NCBI RefSeq assembly: GCF_018070025.1
Contig: NZ_JAGPYQ010000001.1
Coordinates: forward strand, 5,208,001 to 5,272,000
Direction: 5' to 3'
Source of the DNA: Streptomyces liliiviolaceus
GTDB lineage: Bacteria > Actinomycetota > Actinomycetes > Streptomycetales > Streptomycetaceae
DNA: 64,000 nucleotides
Below, in pieces: positions 1 through 30,900 of this stretch (positions are counted from its first letter, which is position 1; every line of letters begins with the position of its first letter). The notes beneath the pieces were generated by a model. The model saw only the letters and a list, made by a program, of their open reading frames with translations, did not search any database and was not told where the DNA came from. The position numbers were made by a program, and so were the translations under genes.

Positions 1-1
1 T

Positions 2-289
2 CGGGTGGTACTCGTCAACCCGGAGGACGTGACCGCACTGGGCCTCTCCGCGGGACAGCACGTCGACCTGGTCAGCGTGTGGGGCGACGACCCCGATCGA
101 CGTGCCGGGGACTTCCGCGTGGTCCCCTACCCCACCACCCGGGGCTGCGCCGCCGCCTACTACCCCGAGACGAACGTCCTGGTGCCGCTGGACAGCGTGT
201 CCGACAAGAGCAACCAGCCGACGTCGAAGGCGATCGTCGTCCGTCTGGAGCCCGTCGCGTCGCCGACGGCGACCGCGTCAGCGAGGTGA
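2..289 (+). CDS. Molybdopterin oxidoreductase, C-terminal fragment (FdhF/YdeP-like)
   Basis: Only the last ~95 residues lie in the window; the reading frame is open to the left edge, so the start is outside. The fragment looks like the C-terminal molybdopterin-dinucleotide-binding domain of formate-dehydrogenase-like oxidoreductases: a VNPEDV stretch, a GLSAGQ segment, a GCAAAYYPE segment and a late SNQP-TSKAIVV segment, which in this family contact the cofactor. The usual role is redox chemistry at a Mo/W-bis-MGD centre in the cytoplasm. Its last 12 bases overlap the 3' end of the convergent acetyltransferase. It is probably unrelated to the peptide locus. Family assignment is fairly sure, substrate unknown. 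Confidence 0.75.
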   Translation, partial: RVVLVNPEDVTALGLSAGQHVDLVSVWGDDPDRRAGDFRVVPYPTTRGCAAAYYPETNVLVPLDSVSDKSNQPTSKAIVVRLEPVASPTATASAR

Positions 290-802
290 ACGTGAGGCGT
301 CGGGTACGGAGATGACGACCATCCGGTTCACCGTGCCGTCCTCGCCGACCACATCGCGTACGTGCCGGAAGCCCAGGCGCCGGCACAGGGCGAGACTCGC
401 GGTGTTCCCGGCGCCCACCATGCCGTAGGCCTCCGTCAGCCCGAGGTTGTCGGCGGCGTGGCGGAGCAGGCCGTGCACGGCTTCGGTGCCGATACCCTGC
501 CCCCAGTAGTCGGGGGCGAGGGCGACGATGAGTTCATGACCGTCGACGTTGCCGGTCCTCTTCACCTCCGCGTGCCCGATGTACGTCCCCTGCCACCACA
601 CCCCCCACACGTCGAAGCGCCGCGTGGGATAGACGTCGGTGAGGATGGCACGGAACGCCGCGCGCAGGTCGGCCTCGGACACCATGTCCTGGCCCATCCA
701 GTGGCACACCACCTCGTTGCGCAGCAGGGCGACGAAGTGGGTCTCGTCCTCTGGGCGGTAGGGCGTGAACTCCAGCCGTTCGGTCTTCAGGACGGGTGTC
801 AT
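278..802 (-). CDS. GNAT-family N-acetyltransferase (RimJ/RimL-like)
   Basis: A 174-residue protein of normal GNAT length. It begins with the LKTERLEFTPYRPED pattern typical of RimJ/RimL-type acetyltransferases and has the acetyl-CoA pyrophosphate-binding motif YWGQGIGTEA at residues 99-108, followed by a NTASLALCRRLGF segment typical of this group. It should transfer an acetyl group from acetyl-CoA to an amine, either a protein N-terminus or a small molecule. The ATG is supported by AGGAG seven bases upstream. It is the last minus-strand gene after mbtH, but a 12-bp hairpin lies between them, so cotranscription with the synthetase genes is uncertain. A role in tailoring or self-protection against a cationic peptide is possible but only inferred. 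Confidence 0.85.
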   Translation of the reverse strand: MTPVLKTERLEFTPYRPEDETHFVALLRNEVVCHWMGQDMVSEADLRAAFRAILTDVYPTRRFDVWGVWWQGTYIGHAEVKRTGNVDGHELIVALAPDYWGQGIGTEAVHGLLRHAADNLGLTEAYGMVGAGNTASLALCRRLGFRHVRDVVGEDGTVNRMVVISVPDASRSPR

Positions 803-827
803 CGATGGACTCCTGGGTGGGGTGAGG

Positions 828-869
828 CCGGAGGGACGGGGGCGGGGTTCTCCGTCCCCGTCCCTCCGC
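828..869 (-). terminator. Strong GC hairpin after mbtH
   Basis: A perfect 12-bp inverted repeat (GGAGGGACGGGG at 830-841, its complement at 856-867) with a 14-nt loop lies 14 nt past the mbtH stop and before the acetyltransferase start. There is no T-tract, which is common for actinobacterial terminators. It probably ends or attenuates the NRPS transcript. Confidence 0.6.
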
Positions 870-882
870 GGCCACGGACGGG

Positions 883-1095
883 TCAGACCTCCGTGTCCTC
901 CATGTTCTCCATCCGCTCACGCAGGCTGCGCGGACGCATGTCGGTCCACACCTCGTCGACGTACGCGGAGCACTCCTCCTCGGTGCCCTCCTTCCCGACG
1001 GGCTGCCAGCCAGCGGGCACCTCGATGTCGACCGGCCAGAGGGAGTACTGGTCCTCGTCGTTGCGCAGCACCTGGTAGCGGGTGTTCTCGTCCAT
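883..1095 (-). CDS. MbtH family protein (NRPS adenylation chaperone)
   Basis: A 70-residue protein with the complete MbtH signature: NDEDQYSLWP, then PAGW, then WTDMRP near residues 50-55. MbtH proteins bind the N-terminal part of adenylation domains and are often needed for their solubility or activity, so this one should serve some of the ten A domains encoded upstream. The ATG has a GGAGAG ribosome-binding site. It starts 76 nt after the stop of the second synthetase gene on the same strand, the usual place for such a helper in a nonribosomal peptide operon. Length and motifs are normal. Which A domains depend on it cannot be told from the sequence. Confidence 0.97.
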   Translation of the reverse strand: MDENTRYQVLRNDEDQYSLWPVDIEVPAGWQPVGKEGTEEECSAYVDEVWTDMRPRSLRERMENMEDTEV

Positions 1096-1110
1096 GTCGT
1101 TCTCTCCTGT

Positions 1111-1171
1111 CGTGGGTGGAGTCGGTCGTGGGTGGAGTCGGCGGGTCAGCGGGTCAGGGTTGGGGTTGGGG
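1111..1171. repeat. Three short tandem repeats between NRPS2 and mbtH
   Basis: The intercistronic spacer consists largely of back-to-back duplications: a 16-bp unit CGTGGGTGGAGTCGGY twice (1111-1142), GGGTCAGS twice (1143-1158), then GTTGGG twice (1159-1170). They look like slippage products. No function can be assigned. Confidence 0.7.
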
Positions 1172-21706
<20,535 letters not shown>

Positions 21707-21719
21707 GGTCTGCCGGTCC

Positions 21720-24700
21720 TCACCGTTCGTCGTGGTCGCTGTCGCCGCGTGCGGCGTCTTCGAGTTCGCCGAGCACCTGTTCCTCCACCAGGTCGGCCAG
21801 TGCGGCGACCGTGCGGTGGACCAGGACGTCACGGGGTGTGAGGTGCACGCCAAAGGCGTCGTTGGCCCGTGAGGAGATGTGGAGGGCGCGCAGGGAGTCG
21901 CCGCCCAGATCGAAGTAGTCGTCCTCGGCGCCGACGCGCGTGTCCAGCGCCTCCTCCCACAATCCGGCGAGGATCTCCTCGGTGGGGGTGCGGGGAGCGA
22001 CGTGCTCCGCGGTCCGCGGCACGTCCGGGGCGGGCGCGGGCAGCGCGGCCCGGTCGGTCTTGCCGTTCTCGGTGAGCGGGAAGCACTCAAGGACGACGTA
22101 CGCGGAAGGCACCATCGGGCCCGGCAGGGTCGCGGCGGCCAGCGCCCGCAGCTCGGCGGCGGACGGCGTTTCGGCGTCGGGCGCCCGCAGCAGGTGGGCG
22201 ACCAGTCGCGGCAGGCCCGGTTCGTCCTCCCGTACGCTCACCACGGCGTCCAGCACGGCCGGATGGCGTACGAGCGTGGCCTCGACCTCGCCCGCCTCGA
22301 TGCGGTGGCCGCGCAGCTTGAACTGGTGGTCGGTGCGGCCCAGGTAGTGCAACTCGCCGCGGGCGTCGCGTCGTACGAGGTCGCCGGTGCGGTACATACG
22401 GGTGCCGGGCGGCCCGAACGGATCGGCGGTGAAGCGGGTCGCGGTCAGACCGGGCCGGCCCAGATAGCCGCGGGCCAACGCCGGTCCGCTCAGCCACAGT
22501 TCGCCCGCCACACCGACCGGGACCGGCCGACGCCCGGCGTCCAGGACGTACGCCCCGGTGGCGGGCAGCGGGCGGCCGATGGGCGGTGCGCTGCCGTTCG
22601 CCTCCAGCGTGTCCGACCAGGTGGCGACGACGGTGGCCTCGGTCGGCCCGTAGGAGTTGACCAGGCGGTGGTGCGGGGCCCAGCGGGCGACCAGGTCGGC
22701 GCCGCACGCGTCGGCACCCACGGTCAGCGTCCTGAGGTCAGGCAGGGTGCCGGGGGTGTCCGGCGGCAGGGTGCCGAGCGCGGCCGGGGGCAGCAGGGTG
22801 TGGGTGATGCGCTGGGTGCGCAGCACGTCGGCCAGCTCGGCGCCGAGCAGCGGGCCGGGCCGTGGGACGACCAGGCGGGCGCCCTGCGGCAGGGACATGC
22901 ACAGCTCCAGCACCGAGGCGTCGAAGCTGGGTGTGGCGAACGCCAGCACCCGGTCGCCCGGCGCCACCTGGTAGTGCGCGGCCTCGGCGGCGGCGAAGGC
23001 GGCCAGGCCCCGATGGGTGACGATCACGCCCTTGGGGGTGCCGGTGGAGCCGGAGGTGTAGATGACGTAGGCCGGATCGTCCAGGTCCAGCGGGCGGTGA
23101 CGGTCGGCGTCGGTGGGTCGGCGGCCGGGTGCGCCACCGTCCCCTCCACGCTCCCGGTCCTCGCACTGCCCGTCCGCGAGCAGCGCGGCCACCTCGGCGG
23201 CGTCGAGCGTGACGGCGGGCGCCGCGTCCCGCAGCACGAACGCCACCCGCTCGGGCGGATAGTCGGGATCAACCGGCAGGAAGGCGGCGCCCGCCTTGGT
23301 GACCGCGAGCTGGGCGAGGACCATGTCCGCCGAGCGCGGCAGGACCAGGGCGACGAGCATGCCGGGGCCGGCGCCGCGCGCGATGAGCCGGTGCGCCAGG
23401 CGGTTGGCCCGCTCCTCGATCTCGGCGAAGGTCAGGGACAGGCCGGGCGCGCTCAGCGCCGTGGCCGTGGGACCGCGGTCCACCCCCGCCTCGATCAGGT
23501 CGGGCAGGGTCGCCGGGGCCACGGGTGGCAGTTGCGGGCGGGCGGGCCCGTGCAGCAGCCGGGCCCGTTCCCCGGGCGGCAGAATGTCGATCGCGTCCAG
23601 ACGGTCCGCGTCCGAGCGGTCGGTGTCCAGACGGTCGGCATCCAGGTGATCGGTGTCCAGATGGTCGGCATCCTGGGCGGCGGCCAGTTCGCCCAGTGTG
23701 TGCAGGAGTTGGGCGGCGAGGGAGTCGGCCGTGGCCGCGTCGAAGTGACGCGGGTCGTAGCCGAGTTCGACGCCGAGCCGCTCGCCGGGCGAGATCACCA
23801 CGGTGAGCGGGTAGTTGGTCGCCTCCCGGGCGTCGAGGTCGTGGACGTGGACGCCGTGGGCGCCGGCCGTGGCGTCGCCGACCGGGTAGTTCTCGAAGAC
23901 CAGCAGGCTGTCGAACATCGGCGTCCCGGCGGGCAGCCCGCTCCACGCCTGGAGGTCGGTCAGGGGGACGTGGTCGAAGCGGCGGTCCTCGGCCCGTACG
24001 GCCTGGATGTCCCGCAGCCAGGTGTCGCGGGCCGCGCTCCCGTCCACGGTGACCCGGGCGGGCAGGGTGGTGATGAACAGGCCGGTGATGGTGTCGGCGC
24101 CGGGCAGGTCGGCGGGCCGCCCGGAGACTGTGGTGCCGAAGCACACCTCCCGTTCGCCGCTCCACCGCGACAGCAGCAGCGCCCAGGCGCCCTGCGCGAC
24201 CGTGTTCAGGGTCAGGCGGTTGCGGCGGGCGAAGTCGTCCAGCCGCTTGGTCTGCTCCGTGTCCAGCCACTGGGACAGCCAGGTGTCGGAGCGGGCCGCG
24301 GAGCTCTGGGCGGGCCTGCGGTCGTAGGGCAGCGGCGTGGGAGCGGTGAGGTCCGCGAGCGCGCTCCTCCAGTGTTCCTCGGCGGGTGTGGTCTCCCGGG
24401 CCGCGAGCCAGGCCGCGTAGTCGCCGAACGGGCGGCGGTCCGGCAGCCGGGGTTCCTCGCCCCGGACGAGTGCCGCGTGGGCGGCCATGACGTCGGCCAG
24501 GACGTGGAAGACGCTCCAGCCGTCCAGCAGGACGTGGTGGAAGGTCCACACGACCCGCACCTGGTCCGGGCCGAGCCGGATCAGGGCCAGCCGCAGCAGC
24601 GGGGCGCGGTCCAGGACCAGGCCGCGGGTCTTGTCCTCGGCGAGCAGCCGTTCCAGTGCCGTGGCGCGCGCGTCCGGGGTGAGGGCGGACCAGTCGTGCC

Positions 24701-24960
24701 CGGTGACCGGTAGCGCGGCGGTGCGGTGCACGGCCTGGAGCGGGGCGGGGACCCCGTTCAGCACCACGGTGGTGCGCAGGACGGGCGTGCGGTCGACCAC
24801 GTGCTGCCAGGCGGCGGCGAGCAGGCGCGGGTCGCGCACGCCGTCCGCGACGAACGTGATCTGCTCGACGTACATGCCCCGGCCGGGCTCGTCCAGGCCG
24901 TGCACGACCATGCCGGTCTGGGTGGGGGTGAGCGGATAGAGGTCCACGAGGTCGCGGCCG
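21720..24960 (-). other. NRPS module 5 (DCL-type C, A, T)
   Basis: C domain HHVLLDGWS fits a D donor. The code reads DALLTGSVVK, close to modules 1 and 10 and unassigned. No E domain. A (DxDR/HL)n loop lies in the C-A linker. The T domain has the LGGDSL variant common where no E domain follows, and the protein ends shortly after it. Confidence 0.8.
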
Positions 24961-27900
24961 GTGCCCACCAGCCGGTCCACCGTCGGCTGGTCGAGCGGCG
25001 CCAGCGGGAAGTCCGAGGGGCTGCGGCCTCCGGCGCCGGGTTCGGCGCAGTGCCGCATGATGTGCCGCAGTTCGTCGGCGAGTTCGGCCGCCAGCCGGGC
25101 GACCGTGTCCCGCTCGTGCACCTCACGCGAGTAGGACCAGGTGAACTCCAGCCGCTTGTCGGTGACTTGACCGAGTACGTCGAGGAGGTGCGGTCGGTCC
25201 GCCGCACGGTCGAGGCCGCCTGCGAGTCCGGCGTACGGGGTGTGCAGCAGGCCGTCCGCGGCGGTGTTCCGGTCCTGCTGCCCCAGGTAGTTGAAGCCGA
25301 TCTGCGGCAGCCCCGGCAGACCGAGCCGGTCGCCGTCGGGGTGCAGATGGCGCAGGGCGCCGTAGCCCAGTCCGCCCCTCGGCACGGCCCGCAGGCTCTC
25401 CTTGACGGACTTCAGCGCCGCTCCGGTACCCGCGTCCCCGGGCACGTCCAGTGCGACGGGGAACATGGTGGTGAACCAGCCGACGGTACGGGCCAGGTCG
25501 ACGTCGTCGAACAGTTCCTCGCGGCCGTGGCCCTCCAGTGCCACCAGGACCCGGTCTCGTCCGGTCCAGCGGCCCAGGACCCGGCCCAGGGCGCACAGCA
25601 GGACGTCGTTGACGCGGGTGCGGTAGACGTCCGGTACGTCCTGGAGCAGCCGCCGGGTGTCGTCGGCGTCCAGGCTGACCGTCACCGTCTCCTCGCAGGC
25701 GGCCGTGTTGGCGCCGGTGAGGTCGGTCGGCAGCGGGGTCGCGTCGGCGGACAGGCCCTGCCAGTGGGCGAGTTCGTCGTCGAAGCCGCCGGAGGCGGTG
25801 TGGGCGGCCAGGCGCCGGGCCCACGTCCGGAAGGAGGTGCTCTTCGCGCCGAGATCGGGCCGCTCGCCGACGCGCAGCGCTCGGTAGGCGGTCTCCAGGT
25901 CCTCCAGGATCAGCCGCCAGGACACCGCGTCCACGACCAGGTGGTGGGCGGCCAGCAGCAACACCGGCCGCCGGCCGCCGCCGCGCCGGCACAGGGCGGC
26001 CCGGAGCAGGGGCCCTTCGGCGAGGTCGAACCCGGCGGACAGGCGGTCGGCGAGGGCACGTACGGCCATCTCGGACGCCTCACCAGAGGTCGACTCGTCA
26101 AGGCCGCCGGACACGTCGTGCGCCTCCAGGCGCGGCCCCTCCCCCGGCGCCGTGCCGTACTGCCTCCACTGTCCGTCGCCGGACGGCTCGAAGCGCAGGC
26201 GCAGGGCGTCGTGGTGTTCCAGGACGACGGCCAGGGCGGACCGCAGCAGCGTCTCGTCGGTGTCGGCGGCCACCTCGAAGGAGACCGCCTGGGTCAGCTG
26301 GGCGGGGTCGCCGGTGAGATCGTCGAACAGCCAGTGCTGGACGGGGGTCAGGGGTACGTCCCCGACGACCGGACCCTGTTCCGCCGCGGTCCGCGGGACC
26401 GCCGGAGCCTTGGCCGCGGCGGCCAGTTCGGCGACGGTCTGGTGGCGGAACAGGTGCCGGGGTGTCAATGCGAGACCGGCCCTGCGGGCGGCGGAGACGA
26501 TCTGGATGCCGAGGACGGAGTCTCCGCCGAGCGCGAAGTAGTTGTCGTGCGCGCCCACTTCGGGCACGCCCAGCACCTTGGACCAGATCGCGGCGAGCAC
26601 CCGCTCGGCGTCGGTGCGCGGCGGGCGGTCGCCGCTGCCGCCCGGCGCCGACCACACGGGGTCGGGCAGCGCGCGCCGGTCCAGCTTGCCGGTGGCTCCG
26701 AGGGGCAGCCGTTCCAGCGGCACGACGAGGGCGGGGACCAGGTGGTCGGGGAGCGTACGCGCGAGGAAGGCCCGCAGATCGGCCGAGCCGGGAAGCACGG
26801 GGCCGGCGGGGACCACGTACGCCACCAGACGTTTGTGTCCGTCGTGCTCGACGACTCGGGCGGCCGCCGCGGACACCTCGGGGTGCCGGGTCAACGCGGC
26901 CTCGACCTCGCCGAGTTCGATGCGGAAGCCGCGTACCTTCACCTGGTCGTCGGAGCGGCCGAGGTACACCAGCTCGCCGTCGGCCGTCCACCGTACGAGG
27001 TCGCCGGTGCGGTACATACGGCCGCCGGGCGGGCCGAACGGGTCGGCCGGGAAACGCGACGCGGTCAGGCCCGGCCGGTTGAGGTAACCGCGGGCCACCC
27101 CGGTCCCGGCCAGATACAGCTCACCCGGCACTCCGGCGGGCACCGGGCGCAGCCGGGCGTCCAGGGCGTAGGCGCGGGCTCCGCCGACGGGCCGACCGAT
27201 GAGCGGTACACGGTCGGGTTCGGCCGGATCGCACGTGAAGGCGGTGGCGTAGACGGTGGCCTCGGTGGGGCCGTAGATGTTCATCACCCGGCAGCCGGGG
27301 ACCGCCGAGCGGACCTGGCGCACGGTCTGCACGGGCAGCGCCTCGCCGGCGAGGACGACGGTGTCGGCGCCGACGCGGACGGTGTCCTCCGCCAGCAGCC
27401 GCCCCAGCGCGGAGGGCACCGCGCTGAGCAGTCCCGCCTGCCAGGGTTCCTCGCGTTCGGCGAGGGCCAGCAGGTCGTGGACGATCTCGACACGGCCGCC
27501 CGCCAGCAGGGGCGAGAAGATCTCGAACACGGACACGTCGAAGTTGAGCGAGGTGGAGGCCACCACATGCTCCAGGCCGTGTCCGCCGCCGAACTCCGTG
27601 GCGGCCCAGTCGGTCAGGGCCAGCACCGACGTCTGGGCGACGACGACGCCCTTGGGCCGGCCGGTCGAGCCGGAGGTGTGGATGACGTAGGCGGGATGGT
27701 CCGGCAGCAGCCGTCCGTGCCGGTCGTCGTCGGTGACGCCGTCGCCGGGCAGGGCGGCCAGGCGCGCGGCGCAGCCGGGGTCGTCGAGGGTGATCCGGGT
27801 GAACGGCCCGTCCGGCAGCCGCCCGCTCGTCTCCGCGCGGGTGACGACCGCTTCGGGACGTACGTCGTCGAAGAGGAAGGCGATGCGCTCGGCCGGATAG

Positions 27901-30900
27901 CCCGGGTCGACGGGCAGATAGGCGGCGCCGCTCTTGAGGACGGCGAGGAGCGCCACGATCAGGTCCGGGGTGCGCGGCAGGGCGAGCGCGACGAACCGTT
28001 CGGGCCCGGCCCCGGCCTCGATGAGCAGGCGGGCCAACCGGTTGGCCCGCTCGTCGAGCTGCCGGTAGGTGAGCTGTTCCCGTCCGCCGCCGAGCACGGC
28101 CACGGCGTCGGGGGTACGCGCGACCTGGGCGCGGAAGGCCTCGGGCAGGGTGCGGTACGCGGCCTCGGCCGGAGTCCGGTGGAGGGGCTCGGTCCGCGGG
28201 CCGCCGAAGCGGTCCAGCAGGCGGCGGCCCTCCTCGGCGGACACCAGCGGCAGGTCGGCCAGGGCACGGTCCGGGCCGGTGGCCATCTCCGTCAGCAGCG
28301 TGCGCAGGCTCGCGCCGATGCCCTCCACGGTGGCCGCGTCGAAGGCGGCGGGGTCGTGGTCCAGGGTGACGGTGAGGGTGTCGCCGGGCGCGACCACCAC
28401 GCTGAGCGGGTAGTTGGTCGGCTCCACATCGCGTTCCTGCTCCATCGCGAGGCCGTGCCGGGCCAGGGCGTCCGCGTCGAACGGATAGTTCTCGAAGACC
28501 ACGATGCTGTCGAACAGAGGCGTGCCGCCCGGTACTTCGCTCCAGGTCTGGAGCTGGGCGAGGGAGACGAAGTCATGGCGCCGGGACTCCGACTGGGCGG
28601 CCTGCAGTTCGCCCAGCCAGTCCAGCAGCGGGCGCTCTCCGTCGATGCGCGCCCGGGTGGGCAGGGTGTTGATGAACAGGCCGACCATGGAGGTCACCCC
28701 CGGCAGGTCGGCGGGCCGCCCGGAGACGGTGGTGCCGAACACCACGTCGTCCCCGCCGCCGTAGCGGGACAGCAGCAGCGCCCAGGCGCCCTGGAGGACG
28801 GTGTTGACGGTCAGGCCGGCCGCCTGCGCCGTCTCCCGCAGCCGCGCCGACGCGTCGGCGTCGAGTGTCACCCGCACCGACCCGGAGGACGCGGTGCGGT
28901 GCGCCTCGGCGGGCCGCCTGTCGCGGGGCAGTCCGGTGGCGACGGGGAACCCGGCCAACGCCTCGCGCCAGTACGCCTCCGCCCGCCCGGTGTCCTGCCG
29001 GGCCAGCCAGCCGAGGTAGTCGCCGAAGGGCGCGCGGTCGGGCACGTCCGGGCGGCGCCCGGCCGTCAGCGCCGCATACCGTTCGCACACCTCGTCGAAG
29101 ACCTGGGCCGCGCTCCAGCCGTCGAGCAGCAGGTGATGGAAGGTCCACAGCATCCGCACCCGTTCGGGCGAGAGCCGGATCAGGGCCAGGCGCATCAGCG
29201 GGGCCGTCTCCAGGTCGAGGCCCGTCTGCCGGTCCTCGTCGACCAGGCGCGCGAGCTCCGTCCCGCACCGCTCGGCGGACCAAGCGGACCAGTCGTGGTG
29301 CGTGACGGGCACGGTCGCCCGCCGCCGTACGGCCTGCATCGGCTCGGCGGTCTCCTGCCACACCGGGTGGGTGCGCAGCATCGGGTTGGCGTCCACCGTG
29401 CGCTGCCACGCCTCGGCCAGGGCGTACGGATCGGTGACGCCCGACAGCACCAACTGCACCTGGTTGACGTAGGTGCGGCTGTCGGGGTCCAGCAGGCTGT
29501 GGAACAGCATGCCGGACTGCATCGGCGTCAGCGGGTACAGGGCGTCGACCGTACGGCCGTCGCCCACGACCCGGTCCACGGCGGCCTGGTCGATCCGGAC
29601 CAGCGGAAAGTCCGAGGGCGTACGGCCGCCCGCGCCCGGCTCGGCGCAGTGGGCGACGACGTCCTCCAGCGCCCGCAGCATGCCCGCCGCGAGACCGCCG
29701 ACGGTCTCCTGGCGGTGCAGCTGCCGGCTGTAGTGCCAGGTGATCTCCAGCTCGCCGTCCTCGACGCGGGCGACCACGTCGAGCAGATGCGGGCGTACGG
29801 ACTCCGGTGCCTCGGCGCCGCCCAGGCCGCCCGGCACGGAGCGCACCAGCGCGCCGCCACGGGCCGACCAGTCGAAGCGGCCCAGGTAGTTGAAGCTGAC
29901 GCCGGGCATCGGCGCCTCGGTCAGTCGCTCGTCGCGCGCCAAGTAGCGCAAGGCGCCATGGCCGAGGCCCCGCGCGGGGACCGCCCGCAACTGCTCCTTG
30001 ACGGCCTTCAGAGCGGCGCCCCAATCCTCGTACGGGGCGTCCGGGAGTGCGAGGGCGACGGGGTACAGGCTGGTGAACCAGCCGACCGTACGGGACAGGT
30101 CCACGTCGTCGAAGAGCTGGTCCTCGCGGCCGTGTCCCTCCAGGCCGACGGCGACGGTCCGCCGCCCGGTCCAGTCGGCGAGCACCCGGCCGAGAGCGGT
30201 CAGGAGGACGTCGTCGACACGGGTGCGGTAGACACTCGGCACCTCTCGCAGCAGGGCGTCCGTGCGCCGCCGGTCGAGGCGTACGGTCACGGCGTCCACG
30301 TCGGCCATGGTGTTGCCGCCGTCCATGTCCGACCTGGTGGGATCGCCGTCGCCGTCCACCGGCAGGGGTGCGGCGCAGTGCCCGGCCACCATCTCCCAGT
30401 GCGCGCGCTGCGCGGCGAAACCGCCCGACGCGGTGTGGTCGTGCAGCCGCCGCGTCCACTCCTGGACGGAGGTCGTCCGCTCCGGCAGGCGTACGGGCTC
30501 ACCGGCTCGGGCCTGCCCGTAAGCGGTCTCCAGGTCCTCCAGCAGGACGCGCCAGGAGACGCCGTCGACGACCAGGTGGTGCACGACGAGGAGCAGACGG
30601 GTGCCGGTGGCGCCGGTAGCACCGGTGACGCCGGCAGCTCCGGTGAACAGGCGGGCCGTCAGCAGCGGTCCGTCCGCGAGGCGGAAGGAGGCGTGTGCCT
30701 CGGCCGTCACCCGGGCTTCGGTCTCCCCGGCGGGCGCCTCCCCGAGCCCGCGCAGGTCATGGACCGTCAGCAGTTCGGGGGTCTCCTCGTCGGCCCGCGG
30801 GCACTCCTGGCGCCAGGAGCCGTCGGCGGACCGGACGAACCGGCTGCGCAGGGCGTCGTGGTGCGCGTAGACGGCCGCAAGGGCGCGGCGCAGGGCCGCC

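Noticed and set aside
21707..22090. Longer N-terminus for the second synthetase
   Set aside because: The 128 extra residues overlap the coding sequence of the first synthetase in another frame and have no homology. The ATG at 21706 has a coupled ribosome-binding site.
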